NCBI RefSeq assembly: GCF_001995215.1
Contig: NZ_MUXN01000003.1
Location: 141,329-205,328, forward strand
Source of the DNA: Amycolatopsis azurea DSM 43854
Lineage (GTDB): Bacteria; Actinomycetota; Actinomycetes; Mycobacteriales; Pseudonocardiaceae
DNA length: 64,000 bases
Direction: 5' to 3'
The translations under genes were made by a program, and so were the position numbers. A model generated the notes under the pieces. The model saw only the letters and a list, made by a program, of their open reading frames with translations. It did no database searches and was not told the origin of the DNA. Below, in pieces: positions 55,724-64,000 of the stretch; the stretch's first letter is position 1, and each line of letters begins with the position of its first letter.

Positions 55724-56377
55724 ATGACCGTGCAGACCGGCCAGCTCAGCCTGGTCACGGGAACGGGCCCGGCCAACGACCGGGCGGGGCTCGGCGAGCT
55801 GCTCGCGGAAGCGACCGGTGAGGTGCTCGTCATGAGCACGGGAACGGACACCGCGTTCCAGCGGATCGCGCTCGCGAACGTGCGCCCCGGCGTGCGCCAC
55901 AAGGTGCTCTTCCCCGACTCCGCGCGGATGTCGGGCGCGCTCAACCGGCTTTCGCGGGCCGGGGCCGAGGTGCGGACCGACGCCGAGGTCCCGATGGACG
56001 CGCTGGTGATCGACCGGACCTCGGTCGTCCTCCCCGCGGACGGCAGGCAGGCCGGTTCCGCGGTGTTCCGGCTGCCCGGTGTGGTCACCGCGACGGTCGG
56101 GCTGTTCGAGCGGATCTGGCAGGCCGCCGCCCCGCTCGTCCCGCTGGACCTCCCGGAGCCCGAGAACGCCTCGATCCTGACCTGCCGCGAACAGGAGCTG
56201 CTGACGCTGCTCTTCTCCGGCACGACCGACGAATCCGCCGCCGCGCGGCTCGGCGTCTCGGTGCGCACCGTGCGTCGGATGGTCGCCGACATCATGAACC
56301 GGCTCGGCGCCCGCAGCCGGTTCCAGGCGGGCGCCAAGGCCGTCGACCGCGGCTGGCTGATGGCGAAGGCGGGCTGA
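55724..56377 (+). CDS. LuxR-type HTH regulator
   Basis: This 217-residue protein has an N-terminal alpha/beta domain without a recognised signalling motif (ATGEVLVMSTGTDTAFQRI resembles phospholipase-D-like effector domains seen in such regulators) and a C-terminal LuxR HTH (about 150-210; LTCREQELLTLLFSGTTDESAAARLGVSVRTVRRMV). GGAGGT precedes ATG 55724. Its stop overlaps the start of the beta-helix-AAA ATPase by one base, so the two are coupled. No receiver domain is present, so control is not by phosphorylation. Confidence 0.85.
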   Translation: MTVQTGQLSLVTGTGPANDRAGLGELLAEATGEVLVMSTGTDTAFQRIALANVRPGVRHKVLFPDSARMSGALNRLSRAGAEVRTDAEVPMDALVIDRTSVVLPADGRQAGSAVFRLPGVVTATVGLFERIWQAAAPLVPLDLPEPENASILTCREQELLTLLFSGTTDESAAARLGVSVRTVRRMVADIMNRLGARSRFQAGAKAVDRGWLMAKAG

Positions 56378-58026
56378 TGACGACCTCGACCCCCGGCCGA
56401 GTCCTGCTGGTGGCACGACGGCCCGGCGCGTATCCGACCATCGGCGACGCCTTGGCGGAGGCGTCCGACAACGCCGTCATCACCATCGCGGGCGGCGAAT
56501 ACGCGGAAACCGTCGAACTGACCGGCCTCCGGGTGACCCTGGCCGCGGCGGACGGCGCCACCGTCGTCGTCGACGGCAGGGGCGCCGACCGGCCCGTCTT
56601 CCGCACCACCGGCGGAGCGCTCGTCCTCGAAGGGATCGAGATCCTGGCGGGCGGCGCTTCCGCGATCCAGTCCCACGACACGGAACTGACCGTCCGCGGC
56701 TGCGCCGTCTCCGGCGGGCACGGGCCGGCGATCGCGATCCGCGGCACGACGGCGTTCACCGTGACCGGCAGCGTGATCTCGGCGGCGGAGCAAGGGATCC
56801 TCGTCGACGGTTCGCCCGGCAGGATCGAGGACACCACCGTCGAAGACGTGACGGGGGACGGGATCACCCTCGGACAGGGCGCCGATCCGGTCGTGACCGG
56901 GTGCACGGTGACCGGATCCGGGCTGCGCGGCGTGTACGTCTACCAGTACGCCCGGCCGGTCATCGAGGGCTGCGTGATCTCGCACACCGGTCACGAGGGG
57001 ATAGCCGTGGCGCACCACGGGGTGCCGGTGATCAAGCGGTGCACGGTCACCGACACCCGCGGGCCGGGGATCGCGTTCGCGTCCGGCTGCGGTGGCGAGA
57101 TCTCCGCCTGCCGGGTCAGCAACACCGCCGAACCCGGGATCGCGATCGCCGAAGGGGCGACGCCGACGGTCAGCGAGATCGCGGACCCCGCCGCCGTCGG
57201 CGACAGCGCGCTGGACGAGATGCTCGCCGAACTCGACGCGATGATCGGTCTTCCCGAGGTCAAGGAAGAGGTCCGCGCGCTGGTCGACGAGTTGCAGGTC
57301 AACGAATGGCGCCGCCGGGCCGGGCTGCCGGTCGGCGCCGCCGGGCACCATCTGATCTTCGCGGGCGCGCCCGGCACCGGGAAGACGACGGTCGCGCGGA
57401 TCTACGGGAAACTGCTGAAGGCGCTGGGAGTCTTGCCGGTCGGCGAGTTCCGCGAGGTGTCGCGCCGCGATCTCGTCGGGCAGTACATCGGGCACACCGC
57501 GGAGAAGACCGCGACCGTGTTCGAGGAGGCCAAAGGCGGCGTCCTGTTCATCGACGAGGCGTACACGCTCACGCGGCTCGCCGGTTCCGGCGGCGACTTC
57601 GGCCAGGAGGCGATCGACACCCTGGTCCCGCTGATGGAGGAACATCGCGACGAGGTCGCGGTGATCGTGGCCGGGTACACCGACGAGATGGTCGACTTCC
57701 TCGCCGCCAACCCCGGTCTCGCGTCCCGCTTCGGCAAGACGATCGAGTTCGAGAACTACAGCCCCGCCGAACTGCTCGCGATCTTCGGGCGGATGGCGGC
57801 CGCGGGGGACTACGAACTCGACCCCGGCGCCGGCCCGGTGCTCACCGACCACTTCCGGCGCGTTTCCGGCGACGTCAACTTCGGCAACGCGCGGGACGCG
57901 CGCCTGCTGTTCGAGAAGGCACGCACGGCCCAGTCACAACGCTTGCGGACGCTGGGCCGGATGCCCGCGGTCGAAGAACTGCGCGGGTTGCACGTTGCCG
58001 ACGTGGAGGCAGCCATCTCACGATAA
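56377..58026 (+). CDS. Right-handed beta-helix / AAA+ (CbxX/CfqX, EccA-like) fusion ATPase
   Basis: This 549-residue protein has an N-terminal parallel beta-helix (about 15-265) with repeated coils such as GITLGQGADPVVTGCTV, GVYVYQYARPVIEGCVI and GIAVAHHGVPVIKRCTV, and a C-terminal CbxX-type AAA+ domain (about 285-549). Walker A is GAPGTGKTT (about 330), Walker B is LFIDEAY (about 391), and the arginine finger region is NPGLASRFGK. EccA of ESX systems has the same ATPase type but a TPR N-terminus, so this may be the local EccA equivalent with a different substrate-binding half. It is coupled to the LuxR gene; a response regulator follows. Confidence 0.88.
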   Translation: MTTSTPGRVLLVARRPGAYPTIGDALAEASDNAVITIAGGEYAETVELTGLRVTLAAADGATVVVDGRGADRPVFRTTGGALVLEGIEILAGGASAIQSHDTELTVRGCAVSGGHGPAIAIRGTTAFTVTGSVISAAEQGILVDGSPGRIEDTTVEDVTGDGITLGQGADPVVTGCTVTGSGLRGVYVYQYARPVIEGCVISHTGHEGIAVAHHGVPVIKRCTVTDTRGPGIAFASGCGGEISACRVSNTAEPGIAIAEGATPTVSEIADPAAVGDSALDEMLAELDAMIGLPEVKEEVRALVDELQVNEWRRRAGLPVGAAGHHLIFAGAPGTGKTTVARIYGKLLKALGVLPVGEFREVSRRDLVGQYIGHTAEKTATVFEEAKGGVLFIDEAYTLTRLAGSGGDFGQEAIDTLVPLMEEHRDEVAVIVAGYTDEMVDFLAANPGLASRFGKTIEFENYSPAELLAIFGRMAAAGDYELDPGAGPVLTDHFRRVSGDVNFGNARDARLLFEKARTAQSQRLRTLGRMPAVEELRGLHVADVEAAISR

Positions 58027-58035
58027 CGTTCCAGT

Positions 58036-58698
58036 GTGCGGGTGCTGGTGACCGAGGACGACGAAAACCTGCGGGTGGCGTTGGAATTCGCCCTGCGCGG
58101 CGACGGTTTCGCGGTGGACACCGCCGCCGACCTGCCCGGCGCCGACGAGGCGCTGATGGTGAACGCCTACGACTGCGCGGTGTTCGACCGGATGCTGCCC
58201 TCGGGCGACGCGTTGCTGTACGTGCGTAACCGGCGCAGCGCGGGATGGCCGTTGCCGGTGCTGTTCCTGACCGCGCGCGACAGTGTCGCCGACCGGATCG
58301 ACGGACTGCGTGTCGGCGGTGGCGACTACCTGGTCAAACCGTTCGCGATGCCGGAACTGATCGCGCGCGTGCGCAGCCTGTGCCGCCGCGACATGGCCGG
58401 GCAGGCGGTGATCCTGCGTTGCGCCGACGTCGAACTCGACACCGGCAGGCACCAGATCGCGCGGGCGGGCGTGCTGCTCACCGTGACCCGCAAGGAGTAT
58501 CTCGTCATGGAGCGGCTGATGGCCGCGTCCGGGCGCCCGGTCTCGCGGCGGGAGCTGATCCGCTACGCGTGGGACGAGATGGCGGATCCGGCGTCGAACG
58601 TGCTGGACGTCGTGATCGCGCGGCTGCGGCGGAAGCTGAAGGACCCGCCGCTGATCCACACCGTGCGGGGATCGGGCTACCGCATGGCGCCGCTTTGA
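58036..58698 (+). CDS. OmpR/PhoB family response regulator, no adjacent kinase
   Basis: This 220-residue regulator has a complete receiver (VTEDDENL, phospho-Asp in AVFDRMLP, TARD, YLVKPF) and a winged helix (TRKEYLVMERLMAASG to IHTVRGSGYRM). It is clearly paralogous to the regulator at 54898, with the same unusual DRMLP loop and the same RAGVLLT segment. GTG 58036 starts 9 bp after the AAA gene. The partner kinase is probably that at 53645 or one elsewhere. Confidence 0.93.
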   Translation: MRVLVTEDDENLRVALEFALRGDGFAVDTAADLPGADEALMVNAYDCAVFDRMLPSGDALLYVRNRRSAGWPLPVLFLTARDSVADRIDGLRVGGGDYLVKPFAMPELIARVRSLCRRDMAGQAVILRCADVELDTGRHQIARAGVLLTVTRKEYLVMERLMAASGRPVSRRELIRYAWDEMADPASNVLDVVIARLRRKLKDPPLIHTVRGSGYRMAPL

Positions 58699-58739
58699 CC
58701 GCCTCGCGCGTCACTACCGTCACTTGAGCCACAGCGGCC

Positions 58740-58812
58740 GAAGGGGACTTTCCCCGCATGTCACGTGGTGAAAGCGCCCTTCGCCGCGTGAGACGCGGGG
58801 AAAGTCCCCTTC
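58740..58812. repeat. Long hairpin, GAAGGGGACTTTCCCCGC family
   Basis: The 18-bp arms GAAGGGGACTTTCCCCGC (58740-58757) and their complement (58795-58812) flank a 37-nt loop, itself with a partial AAAGCGCCCTTCGCC repeat. It lies just after the orphan response regulator and may terminate it. Confidence 0.75.
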
Positions 58813-58885
58813 AGCTCCCTCCCACGGGCTGCACCCGCTCCTGATGTGCCATGCTCGACAGCGCACGAAGTGGCGAAACCGAGAG

Positions 58886-59287
58886 GTGACGAGGGTGTCC
58901 ATCTGGGCAGGCGTGATCAATTTCGTCCGGGCGCGGTACGAAGTGCTCGAAGAGCGTGACGGCTGGCTCCGGTTCCGGGTCGACACCGGGGAGGGCCGCG
59001 GTCAGCAGGTGTCCTTGCACCACTTGCCCGACCACGACGGCGCGGAGTGGGTGGAGATCTCCTCTCCGGTCGGCTGGGCCGACAAGATCGATCTGCGCCG
59101 CCTGCTCGAACTTGCGGGTGGTGACTCGGTCGGCGGCGCGGCGGTGGTCGACGGCGTCGCCCTGCTCAAGCACACGATCCCGCTGGTCGACCTGAACCTG
59201 CGGAACGAGTTCGAACATCCGCTGAAGTCCCTCGTCACGCGTGCCGACACTCTCGAACACGAGCTGACCAAGGCCGACGAGTTCTGA
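58886..59287 (+). CDS. Small soluble protein of unknown function
   Basis: The product is about 133 residues from GTG 58886, or 130 from GTG 58895. It looks alpha/beta: YEVLEERDGWLRFRVDTG, HLPDHDGAEWVEISSPVGW, then helical LRRLLELAGG and LRNEFEHPLKSLVTRADTLEHEL. The overall pattern recalls YbjN or type III chaperone-like folds, but I cannot name a family. It stands alone between a repeat hairpin and a terminator. Confidence 0.72.
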   Translation: MTRVSIWAGVINFVRARYEVLEERDGWLRFRVDTGEGRGQQVSLHHLPDHDGAEWVEISSPVGWADKIDLRRLLELAGGDSVGGAAVVDGVALLKHTIPLVDLNLRNEFEHPLKSLVTRADTLEHELTKADEF

Positions 59288-59320
59288 TCCGGCGCGTCCA
59301 TTCAGGACGGTCCCGGACAC

Positions 59321-59355
59321 GATGAAGGCCCCCTGCGCCGCAGGGGGCCTTCATC
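59321..59355. terminator. Hairpin between convergent genes at 59287 and 59367
   Basis: A 15-bp stem GATGAAGGCCCCCTG / CAGGGGGCCTTCATC has a 5-nt loop. It lies between two convergent stops and probably acts in both directions. Confidence 0.82.
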
Positions 59356-59366
59356 CGTCTTGAGGC

Positions 59367-60068
59367 TCAGAGACGCTCTTGGAGCGCGTCCGCGGCGGCG
59401 AGCAGGTCCGCGGCCCAGCGGGCCCCCGGCTTACGCCCTATGCGTTCGATGGGCCCGGAAACCGACACCGCGGCGACGACGGTGCCCGTCGAATCCCGCA
59501 CCGGCGCCGAGACACTCGCCACACCGGGCTCCCGCTCCGCCACGCTCTGGGCCCAGCCGCGGCGGCGGACCTCGAGCAGGGTGCGCTCCCCGTACACGGC
59601 TTCGGAAAGGATCGTCCGCTGCGTGTGCGGATCCGACCACGCGGCGAGCACCTTCGCGCCGGAACCCGCCGTCATCGGCAGCCGGGAGCCGATCGGCACC
59701 GTGTCACGGAGACCGCTGGGCGGCTCCGCGGTCGAAACGCAGACGCGCTGGACGCCGTCGCGGCGGTAGAGCTGAACGCTTTCCCCGGTGATGTCGCGCA
59801 ATTTCGGCAGCACCGAACTCGCCGCGTCGAGCAGCGGATCGGTCGAACCGCCCGCCAGTTCCGCGAGCGCGGTCCCCGGCCGCCAGCGCCCGTCGGGGCC
59901 GCGGCGCAACAGGCGATGCACCTCGAGGCCGACCGCGAGCCGATGCGCCGTCGCGCGCGGCAGACCGGTCCGCGTGCACAGTTCCGCCAGGCCACAAGGA
60001 TCTTCGGCCACGGCCTGAAGCACGGCCACGGCCTTGTCGAGTACTCCGATACCGCTATGCTGTCCCAC
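59367..60068 (-). CDS. ndgR: IclR family regulator, NdgR/LtbR-like
   Basis: This 233-residue regulator has an N-terminal winged helix (AVLQAVAEDPCGLAELCTRTGLPRATAHRLAVGLE) and a C-terminal IclR effector domain. Divergent placement next to leuCD is conserved in actinobacteria, where NdgR (Streptomyces) and LtbR (Corynebacterium) control leucine biosynthesis and other amino-acid genes. Start is GTG 60068. It probably binds in the 79-bp gap before leuC. Confidence 0.88.
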   Translation of the reverse strand: MGQHSGIGVLDKAVAVLQAVAEDPCGLAELCTRTGLPRATAHRLAVGLEVHRLLRRGPDGRWRPGTALAELAGGSTDPLLDAASSVLPKLRDITGESVQLYRRDGVQRVCVSTAEPPSGLRDTVPIGSRLPMTAGSGAKVLAAWSDPHTQRTILSEAVYGERTLLEVRRRGWAQSVAEREPGVASVSAPVRDSTGTVVAAVSVSGPIERIGRKPGARWAADLLAAADALQERL

Positions 60069-60147
60069 AAGCCGATACTATCTTCCCGAAGTTTGAGATG
60101 TCCAGATGGTGGGAAGTACCGATTTCACCGCATGTGAGGAGCCGGAA
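60069..60147. promoter_or_regulatory. Shared ndgR-leuC control region
   Basis: This 79-bp divergent gap should hold both promoters and the IclR-type operator. It contains the AT-richer segment ATACTATCTTCCCG and a repeated TCCAGATGG / GGTGGGAA stretch, but no convincing perfect palindrome. Confidence 0.45.
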
Positions 60148-61566
60148 ATGCCCCGGACACTGGCCGAGAAAGTGTGGGAGTCGCACCTGGTGCGGCGCGG
60201 CGAGGGGGCCGAGCCCGATCTGCTCTACATCGACCTCCACCTGCTGCACGAGGTCACCAGCCCGCAGGCGTTCGACGGACTCCGCCTGGCGGGCCGGAAA
60301 CTGCGCCGGCCCGACCTCACCATCGCGACCGAGGACCACAACGTCCCGACGATCGACATCGAGCTGCCGATCGCGGATCCCGTTTCCCGGACCCAGGTCG
60401 ACACCCTTCGCACCAACTGCAAGGAGTTCGGTGTCCGGCTGCACCCGATGGGCGACGCCGAACAGGGCATCGTGCACGTCATCGGCCCGCAGCTGGGCCT
60501 GACCCAGCCCGGGATGACCGTGGTGTGCGGCGACAGTCACACCTCGACGCACGGCGCCTTCGGCGCGATGGCCTTCGGGATCGGGACGTCCGAGGTCGAA
60601 CACGTGATGGCGACCCAGACCCTGCCGCTCCGTCCATTCAAGACGATGGCGATCACGGTCGACGGGGCCCTGCGCCCCGGCGTCACGGCGAAGGACATCA
60701 TCCTCGCGGTGATCGCGAAGATCGGCACCGGCGGCGGACAGGGCTACGTCCTCGAATACCGCGGCGAAGCCATCGAAAACCTGTCGATGGAAGCCCGGAT
60801 GACGGTCTGCAACATGTCGATCGAAGCCGGCGCCCGCGCCGGGCTCATCGCACCGGACGAGACGACGTTCGCGTATCTGAAGGGCCGTCCGCACGCGCCG
60901 CGGGGCGCGGACTGGGACGCCGCCGTCGAGAACTGGCGCGAACTCCGCACGGACGACGACGCCGTCTTCGACGCCGAGGTGCGCCTGAACGCCGACGAGC
61001 TCACGCCTTTCGTGACCTGGGGCACGAACCCGGGCCAGGGGCTCCCGCTGGGCGCCGAGGTGCCCGACCCGGAGCGCATCGGCGACGAGAACGAGCGCAT
61101 CGCCGCTGAAAAGGCCCTGTCCTATATGGACCTGAAGCCGGGCACGCCGCTGCGGGAGATCGCGGTGGACACCGTCTTCCTCGGCTCGTGCACGAATGGC
61201 CGTATCGAGGATCTGAGGGCCGCCGCGGACGTCCTGCGCGGGCACAAGGTCGCCGACTCGGTCCGGATGCTGGTCGTCCCTGGTTCGATGCGCGTCCGCC
61301 AGGCGGCGGAAGCCGAAGGGCTGGACCAGGTCTTCACCGAAGCGGGCGCGGAATGGCGTCAGGCGGGCTGTTCGATGTGCCTCGGCATGAACCCGGACCA
61401 GCTCAAGCCGGGCGAGCGCAGCGCGTCGACCTCGAACCGCAACTTCGAAGGCAGGCAGGGCAAGGGCGGCCGGACGCATCTGGTCTCACCACTCGTGGCG
61501 GCCGCCACGGCCGTGCGGGGAACCCTGTCCAGCCCCGAAGACCTGCTGCCCGCCGCCGCTCGCTGA
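60148..61566 (+). CDS. leuC: 3-isopropylmalate dehydratase large subunit
   Basis: This 472-residue aconitase-superfamily subunit converts 2-isopropylmalate to 3-isopropylmalate in leucine biosynthesis with LeuD. The [4Fe-4S] ligands are visible: Cys348 (LGSCTNGR), Cys408 and Cys411 (CSMC). Early motifs are TEDHNVPT and [15 protein letters not shown] 60148 has GAGGAG upstream. leuD follows 32 bp downstream. Confidence 0.97.
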   Translation: MPRTLAEKVWESHLVRRGEGAEPDLLYIDLHLLHEVTSPQAFDGLRLAGRKLRRPDLTIATEDHNVPTIDIELPIADPVSRTQVDTLRTNCKEFGVRLHPMGDAEQGIVHVIGPQLGLTQPGMTVVCGDSHTSTHGAFGAMAFGIGTSEVEHVMATQTLPLRPFKTMAITVDGALRPGVTAKDIILAVIAKIGTGGGQGYVLEYRGEAIENLSMEARMTVCNMSIEAGARAGLIAPDETTFAYLKGRPHAPRGADWDAAVENWRELRTDDDAVFDAEVRLNADELTPFVTWGTNPGQGLPLGAEVPDPERIGDENERIAAEKALSYMDLKPGTPLREIAVDTVFLGSCTNGRIEDLRAAADVLRGHKVADSVRMLVVPGSMRVRQAAEAEGLDQVFTEAGAEWRQAGCSMCLGMNPDQLKPGERSASTSNRNFEGRQGKGGRTHLVSPLVAAATAVRGTLSSPEDLLPAAAR

Positions 61567-61598
61567 CATCGCTGACATCCGCGAAGGAGTTCCCAACC

Positions 61599-62201
61599 AT
61601 GGACGCGTTCACCCACCACACCGGCGTCGGGGTCCCGCTGCGCAGGTCCAACGTGGACACTGACCAGATCATCCCGGCGGTCTACCTCAAGCGCGTGAGC
61701 CGCACCGGCTTCGAGGACGGGCTCTTCGCCGCCTGGCGCTCCGACGAGTCGTTCATCCTCAACCACGAGCCCTTCAAAAGCGGGTCGGTCCTGGTCGCGG
61801 GCCCGGACTTCGGCACCGGTTCCTCCCGCGAGCACGCGGTCTGGGCCCTGATGGACTACGGCTTCCGCGCCGTGATCTCCTCCCGGTTCGCGGACATCTT
61901 CCGCGGTAACTCGGGCAAGCAGGGTCTCGTCGCCGCTCAGGTCGAGCAGGCGGACGTCGAACTGCTGTGGAAGCTGCTCGAAAACGAGCCCGGGACGGAG
62001 GTCACGGTGGACCTCGAGTCGAAGACGGTACGGGCCAAGGACTTCACCGCGCCCTTCCAGATCGACGACTACACCCGCTGGCGGCTCCTCGAAGGGCTCG
62101 ATGACATCGCCCTGACACTCCGCCACGCGGAGGAGATCGACACTTTCGAGATCCAGCGCCCCTCCTGGAAGCCGGTGACCCTCCCGGCGGCCTCCTCCTA
62201 G
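61599..62201 (+). CDS. leuD: 3-isopropylmalate dehydratase small subunit
   Basis: This 200-residue swivel-domain subunit forms the active dehydratase with LeuC. Diagnostic segments are [14 protein letters not shown] near the N-terminus and [24 protein letters not shown] precedes ATG 61599. The leuCD operon ends at a hairpin at 62217. Confidence 0.97.
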   Translation: MDAFTHHTGVGVPLRRSNVDTDQIIPAVYLKRVSRTGFEDGLFAAWRSDESFILNHEPFKSGSVLVAGPDFGTGSSREHAVWALMDYGFRAVISSRFADIFRGNSGKQGLVAAQVEQADVELLWKLLENEPGTEVTVDLESKTVRAKDFTAPFQIDDYTRWRLLEGLDDIALTLRHAEEIDTFEIQRPSWKPVTLPAASS

Positions 62202-62216
62202 GGGCGGTCGAAGGGG

Positions 62217-62246
62217 GCGGATTCCCTTGCTGAGCAGGGAATCCGC
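62217..62246 (+). terminator. Terminator of leuCD
   Basis: An 11-bp stem GCGGATTCCCT / AGGGAATCCGC has an 8-nt loop and lies 15 nt after the leuD stop. Confidence 0.75.
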
Positions 62247-62368
62247 ACCTCGGCCGGGGTCCTCCAAGACAGCCCCGAAACCACACCGAACGGCACCTCG
62301 AGAGGCCCTCAAGGGGTCCCTCGGGAGGCGGAACAGCCCCCGAGACAAGGGAAATTTCCGCGCGTCGT

Positions 62369-62395
62369 TTGGAATTTGTGCTGCATTGGTAATAC
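62369..62395 (+). promoter_or_regulatory. Possible hupB promoter
   Basis: TTGGAA (62369-62374) and TAATAC (62390-62395) have a 15-nt spacer, somewhat short. The local AT-rich patch is the only one upstream of the HU gene, and it would give a leader of about 50 nt. Confidence 0.4.
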
Positions 62396-62454
62396 CGTGT
62401 GCGCTAAGTCGGCCGACGGGGCCGTGTACAAGTAGTTCTTCTTGGAGGACTGGA

Positions 62455-63120
62455 ATGGCCAACAAGGCCCAGCTGATCGAGGCGCTGTCGGAGCGCCTGG
62501 GCGACAAGAAGGTCGCGTCGGAGGCCGTCGATGGCCTTGTCGACATCATCATCCGGACGGTCAACAAGGGCGAGAAGGTGAACATCACCGGCTTCGGTGT
62601 GTTCGAGAAGCGCGCCCGCGCCGCCCGTACCGCGCGGAACCCGCGCACCGGTGAGACCGTTCGCGTCAAGAAGACCAACGTGCCCGCGTTCCGCGCCGGC
62701 ACGACCTTCAAGGACGTCATCAGCGGTTCGAAGAAGCTGCCGAAGGCCACCGCTGTGAAGCGCGCGACCGCCGGTACGACCACTCGGGCCGCCGCCACCC
62801 GCGCGACGACGACCCGGACGGCCGCCAGCCGCCCGGCCGCGACGCGTTCCACGACCACGCGGACCCGCGCCGCCGCCACGACGACGCGCGCCGCCGCGAA
62901 GCCGGCCGCCAAGGCGACCGCGACCAAGGCACCGGCCAAGACGACCGCCGCCAAGGCGGCGCCGAAGACCGCGGCCAAGGCCACGACTCGCGCCACCACG
63001 GCCAAGAAGGCGACCGCCACCAAGGCCGCCGCGAAGCCGGCTGCCAAGGCGACCGCCGCCAAGGCTCCCGCCAAGAAGGCTCCGGCCAAGCGGACTTCGG
63101 CGGCCGCGAAGAAGAAGTAA
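62455..63120 (+). CDS. hupB: HU family DNA-binding protein with histone-H1-like tail
   Basis: This 221-residue nucleoid protein has a standard HU domain (residues 1-92; MANKAQLIEALSERLG to PAFRAGTTFKDVI) and a 129-residue tail rich in Ala, Lys, Thr and Arg with AKPAAKAT / KAPAK-type repeats. This long-tailed HupB/HupS form is typical of actinobacteria; the tail binds DNA and can be acetylated or phosphorylated. GGAGGA precedes ATG 62455. The tail has about 70 more residues than would be needed for a single repeat block, reflecting expansion. Confidence 0.96.
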   Translation: MANKAQLIEALSERLGDKKVASEAVDGLVDIIIRTVNKGEKVNITGFGVFEKRARAARTARNPRTGETVRVKKTNVPAFRAGTTFKDVISGSKKLPKATAVKRATAGTTTRAAATRATTTRTAASRPAATRSTTTRTRAAATTTRAAAKPAAKATATKAPAKTTAAKAAPKTAAKATTRATTAKKATATKAAAKPAAKATAAKAPAKKAPAKRTSAAAKKK

Positions 63121-63144
63121 GCTCTCTCCTCACGAGTGAGCCAA

Positions 63145-63179
63145 CGGCAGGGCCCCGCGCACGGCGCGGGGCCCTGCCG
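63145..63179 (+). terminator. Strong intrinsic terminator of hupB
   Basis: A perfect 16-bp stem (CGGCAGGGCCCCGCGC and its complement) with loop ACG is followed by CATTTTT, the only classical T-run terminator in the window. Confidence 0.95.
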
Positions 63180-63618
63180 CATTTTTCGACGGCAGTGCGC
63201 TCCGGCCGTCTCGTTTCTCCTCGGTGCCCTTGAACGTGATCGCCGGGGAAAGGTCACCCCGGAACGGATCTACGGCGCTCTGAGGACGAATGCGCCGCGC
63301 TTGTGGCCCGCTGTTCGTGGATCCGCGCCTTCACCCCGATGGCGCATCGCCCGACGGCCCTCCACAGTGGAGCGACGGTCGGCCGCGGCGGGCCGTCGCC
63401 GCTGGACAACGCGCCGCGCCCCCGCTCGGCTCCCTCGCCCGGCGGCGGTGTCGGAACTCACTTTGCGGCGGATCCGCCTACCCGCAGGCACTTCGGACCC
63501 GGCGGGCCCCGCTTCCCTGCTACACGGCCGGAGTAGACGCGTCACCCACGTGGGGGAGTCGCGCCGAAAACATGTGCGGGTGAGTGGGCAGGGGTGGTCG
63601 CGTGCCTCGGTCGATAGC

Positions 63619-63671
63619 GTTGCGAAAGCCACTTTCACAACGTTCAACGTTGCGAAAGTGGCTTTCGCAAC
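63619..63671. repeat. 53-nt double palindrome, GTTGCGAAAG family
   Basis: Two 23-nt units flank GTTCAAC, with one change in the first (CACAAC end). A third related palindrome, GTCGCGAAAG...CTTTCGCGAC, follows at 63695-63717. Confidence 0.85.
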
Positions 63672-63754
63672 GCCGCCGTCCGGTAAGATCGCATGTCGCG
63701 AAAGCCACTTTCGCGACACCTCCCCCCGCCGCTCACTCCCCCCATTACCCCAAG

Positions 63755-63807
63755 CGCGTGAAGGCCCCCTTCCCTCGGCTCAACCGAGGGAAGGGGGCCT
63801 TCACGCG
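63755..63807 (-). terminator. 24-bp hairpin ending the partial gene at the right edge
   Basis: The perfect arms start CGCGTGAAGGCCCCC and enclose a 5-nt loop. It lies 11 nt beyond the stop of the minus-strand partial gene. It is a diverged member of the GTGAAGGCC hairpin family. Confidence 0.8.
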
Positions 63808-63818
63808 AAACGAGAGCG

Positions 63819-64000
63819 TCAGCGATGCGCCGGAGCCGGCGTGGGCAAAGGCGACGCGAAGTAGTCCGCCGCCACCAGCACCGGCCCGTCCTCTTCGGTC
63901 GGCGCCCGGAAGGACAGCACCCAGAACGAACCCTTCTTCGACGGCACCACACCGCCGCGCGCGGCGGGCAGGTCGACGCCGTCGCGATCGGCCAGCGCGG
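63819..64000 (-). CDS. C-terminal fragment of an unidentified protein (truncated by window edge)
   Basis: The last 60 codons of a minus-strand gene are visible. They read LADRDGVDLPAARGG, VVPSKKGSFWVLSFRAPTEE, DGPVLVAADYFASPLPTP and end APAHR. The stop is at 63819-63821. Codon bias is typical of local genes and a hairpin follows. The start lies beyond the window, and I do not recognise the family. Confidence 0.7.
   Translation of the reverse strand, partial: ALADRDGVDLPAARGGVVPSKKGSFWVLSFRAPTEEDGPVLVAADYFASPLPTPAPAHR

Larger units (their letters stand above)
63180..63818. other. Non-coding region after hupB, with repeats
   Basis: About 640 bases hold no gene I can support. A long + strand frame begins inside the hupB terminator and continues through repeats, and its bias is weak. 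The first 400 bases are GC-rich and could be a decayed gene. The last 200 hold three palindromes (63619-63671, 63695-63717 and 63755-63807). Confidence 0.6.

Noticed and set aside
63180..63864. Protein-coding gene on the + strand after hupB
   Set aside because: The frame starts inside the hupB terminator, continues through palindromic repeats and ends antisense to the partial gene; there is no ribosome site.

Overview
The window is a 64 kb stretch of a high-GC actinobacterial chromosome. The furA-katG pair, the XRE/DUF397 pair, the IclR-leuCD order followed by a long-tailed HU protein, a type VII secretion locus with MycP, and abundant palindromic intergenic repeats all fit a Pseudonocardiaceae genome, most likely Amycolatopsis-like. 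The genus is an inference from gene order and repeats, not a database result. I see no rRNA, tRNA, insertion sequence, transposase or CRISPR array.

Layout. 0.16-3.3 kb: a translationally coupled MFS transporter / ROK regulator / SDR dehydrogenase operon. 3.3-6.4 kb: repeats, a small membrane-protein ORF with a non-ATG start, a DUF397/XRE pair and a divergent class III cyclase-like gene. 6.7-12.1 kb: a secreted S1 protease, then a convergent TPR-CHAT (caspase-like) protease gene, which is divergent from a small Cys-motif protein coupled to a membrane protein; this looks like a proteolytic conflict or defence module. 12.1-13.15 kb: about 1.1 kb of nested palindromic repeats. 13.2-24.5 kb: metabolism and stress genes (FAD monooxygenase/AraC, cysteine-dioxygenase-like/LysR, amidase, furA-katG, GAF-ANTAR, VOC, a flavin split-barrel protein with a 41-residue Cys-containing peptide, a nucleotidyltransferase, TspO).

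25-58.7 kb is a large type VII (ESX-like) secretion island: eccE; a FN3 surface protein with MoxR, DUF58 and a transglutaminase-like protein; a pseudokinase; eccD and eccB; two tandem small-protein/PPE-like pairs downstream of a single-chain eccC; two WXG100 proteins; the mycosin protease; a DUF6177-like gene; and a YbaB-like / helical / 1221-residue nuclease toxin / immunity operon. It is followed by a two-component system, a LuxR-type regulator, a beta-helix-AAA (EccA-like) ATPase and a second paralogous response regulator. The inferred logic is that EccB-E form the membrane machine, EccC and the EccA-like ATPase power it, MycP processes substrates, and WXG100/PPE-like proteins and the nuclease toxin are cargo.

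58.9-64 kb: a small conserved-type gene, an NdgR/LtbR-like IclR regulator divergent from leuC-leuD, an HU protein with a histone-H1-like tail, and the 3' end of an unidentified gene.

Two proteins in the secretion island look catalytically dead from sequence: the kinase (HRD replaced by HGG) and the transglutaminase-like protein (Cys and His replaced by Ser and Leu). Palindromic repeats sit mainly at operon ends, several between convergent genes, and probably act as terminators.
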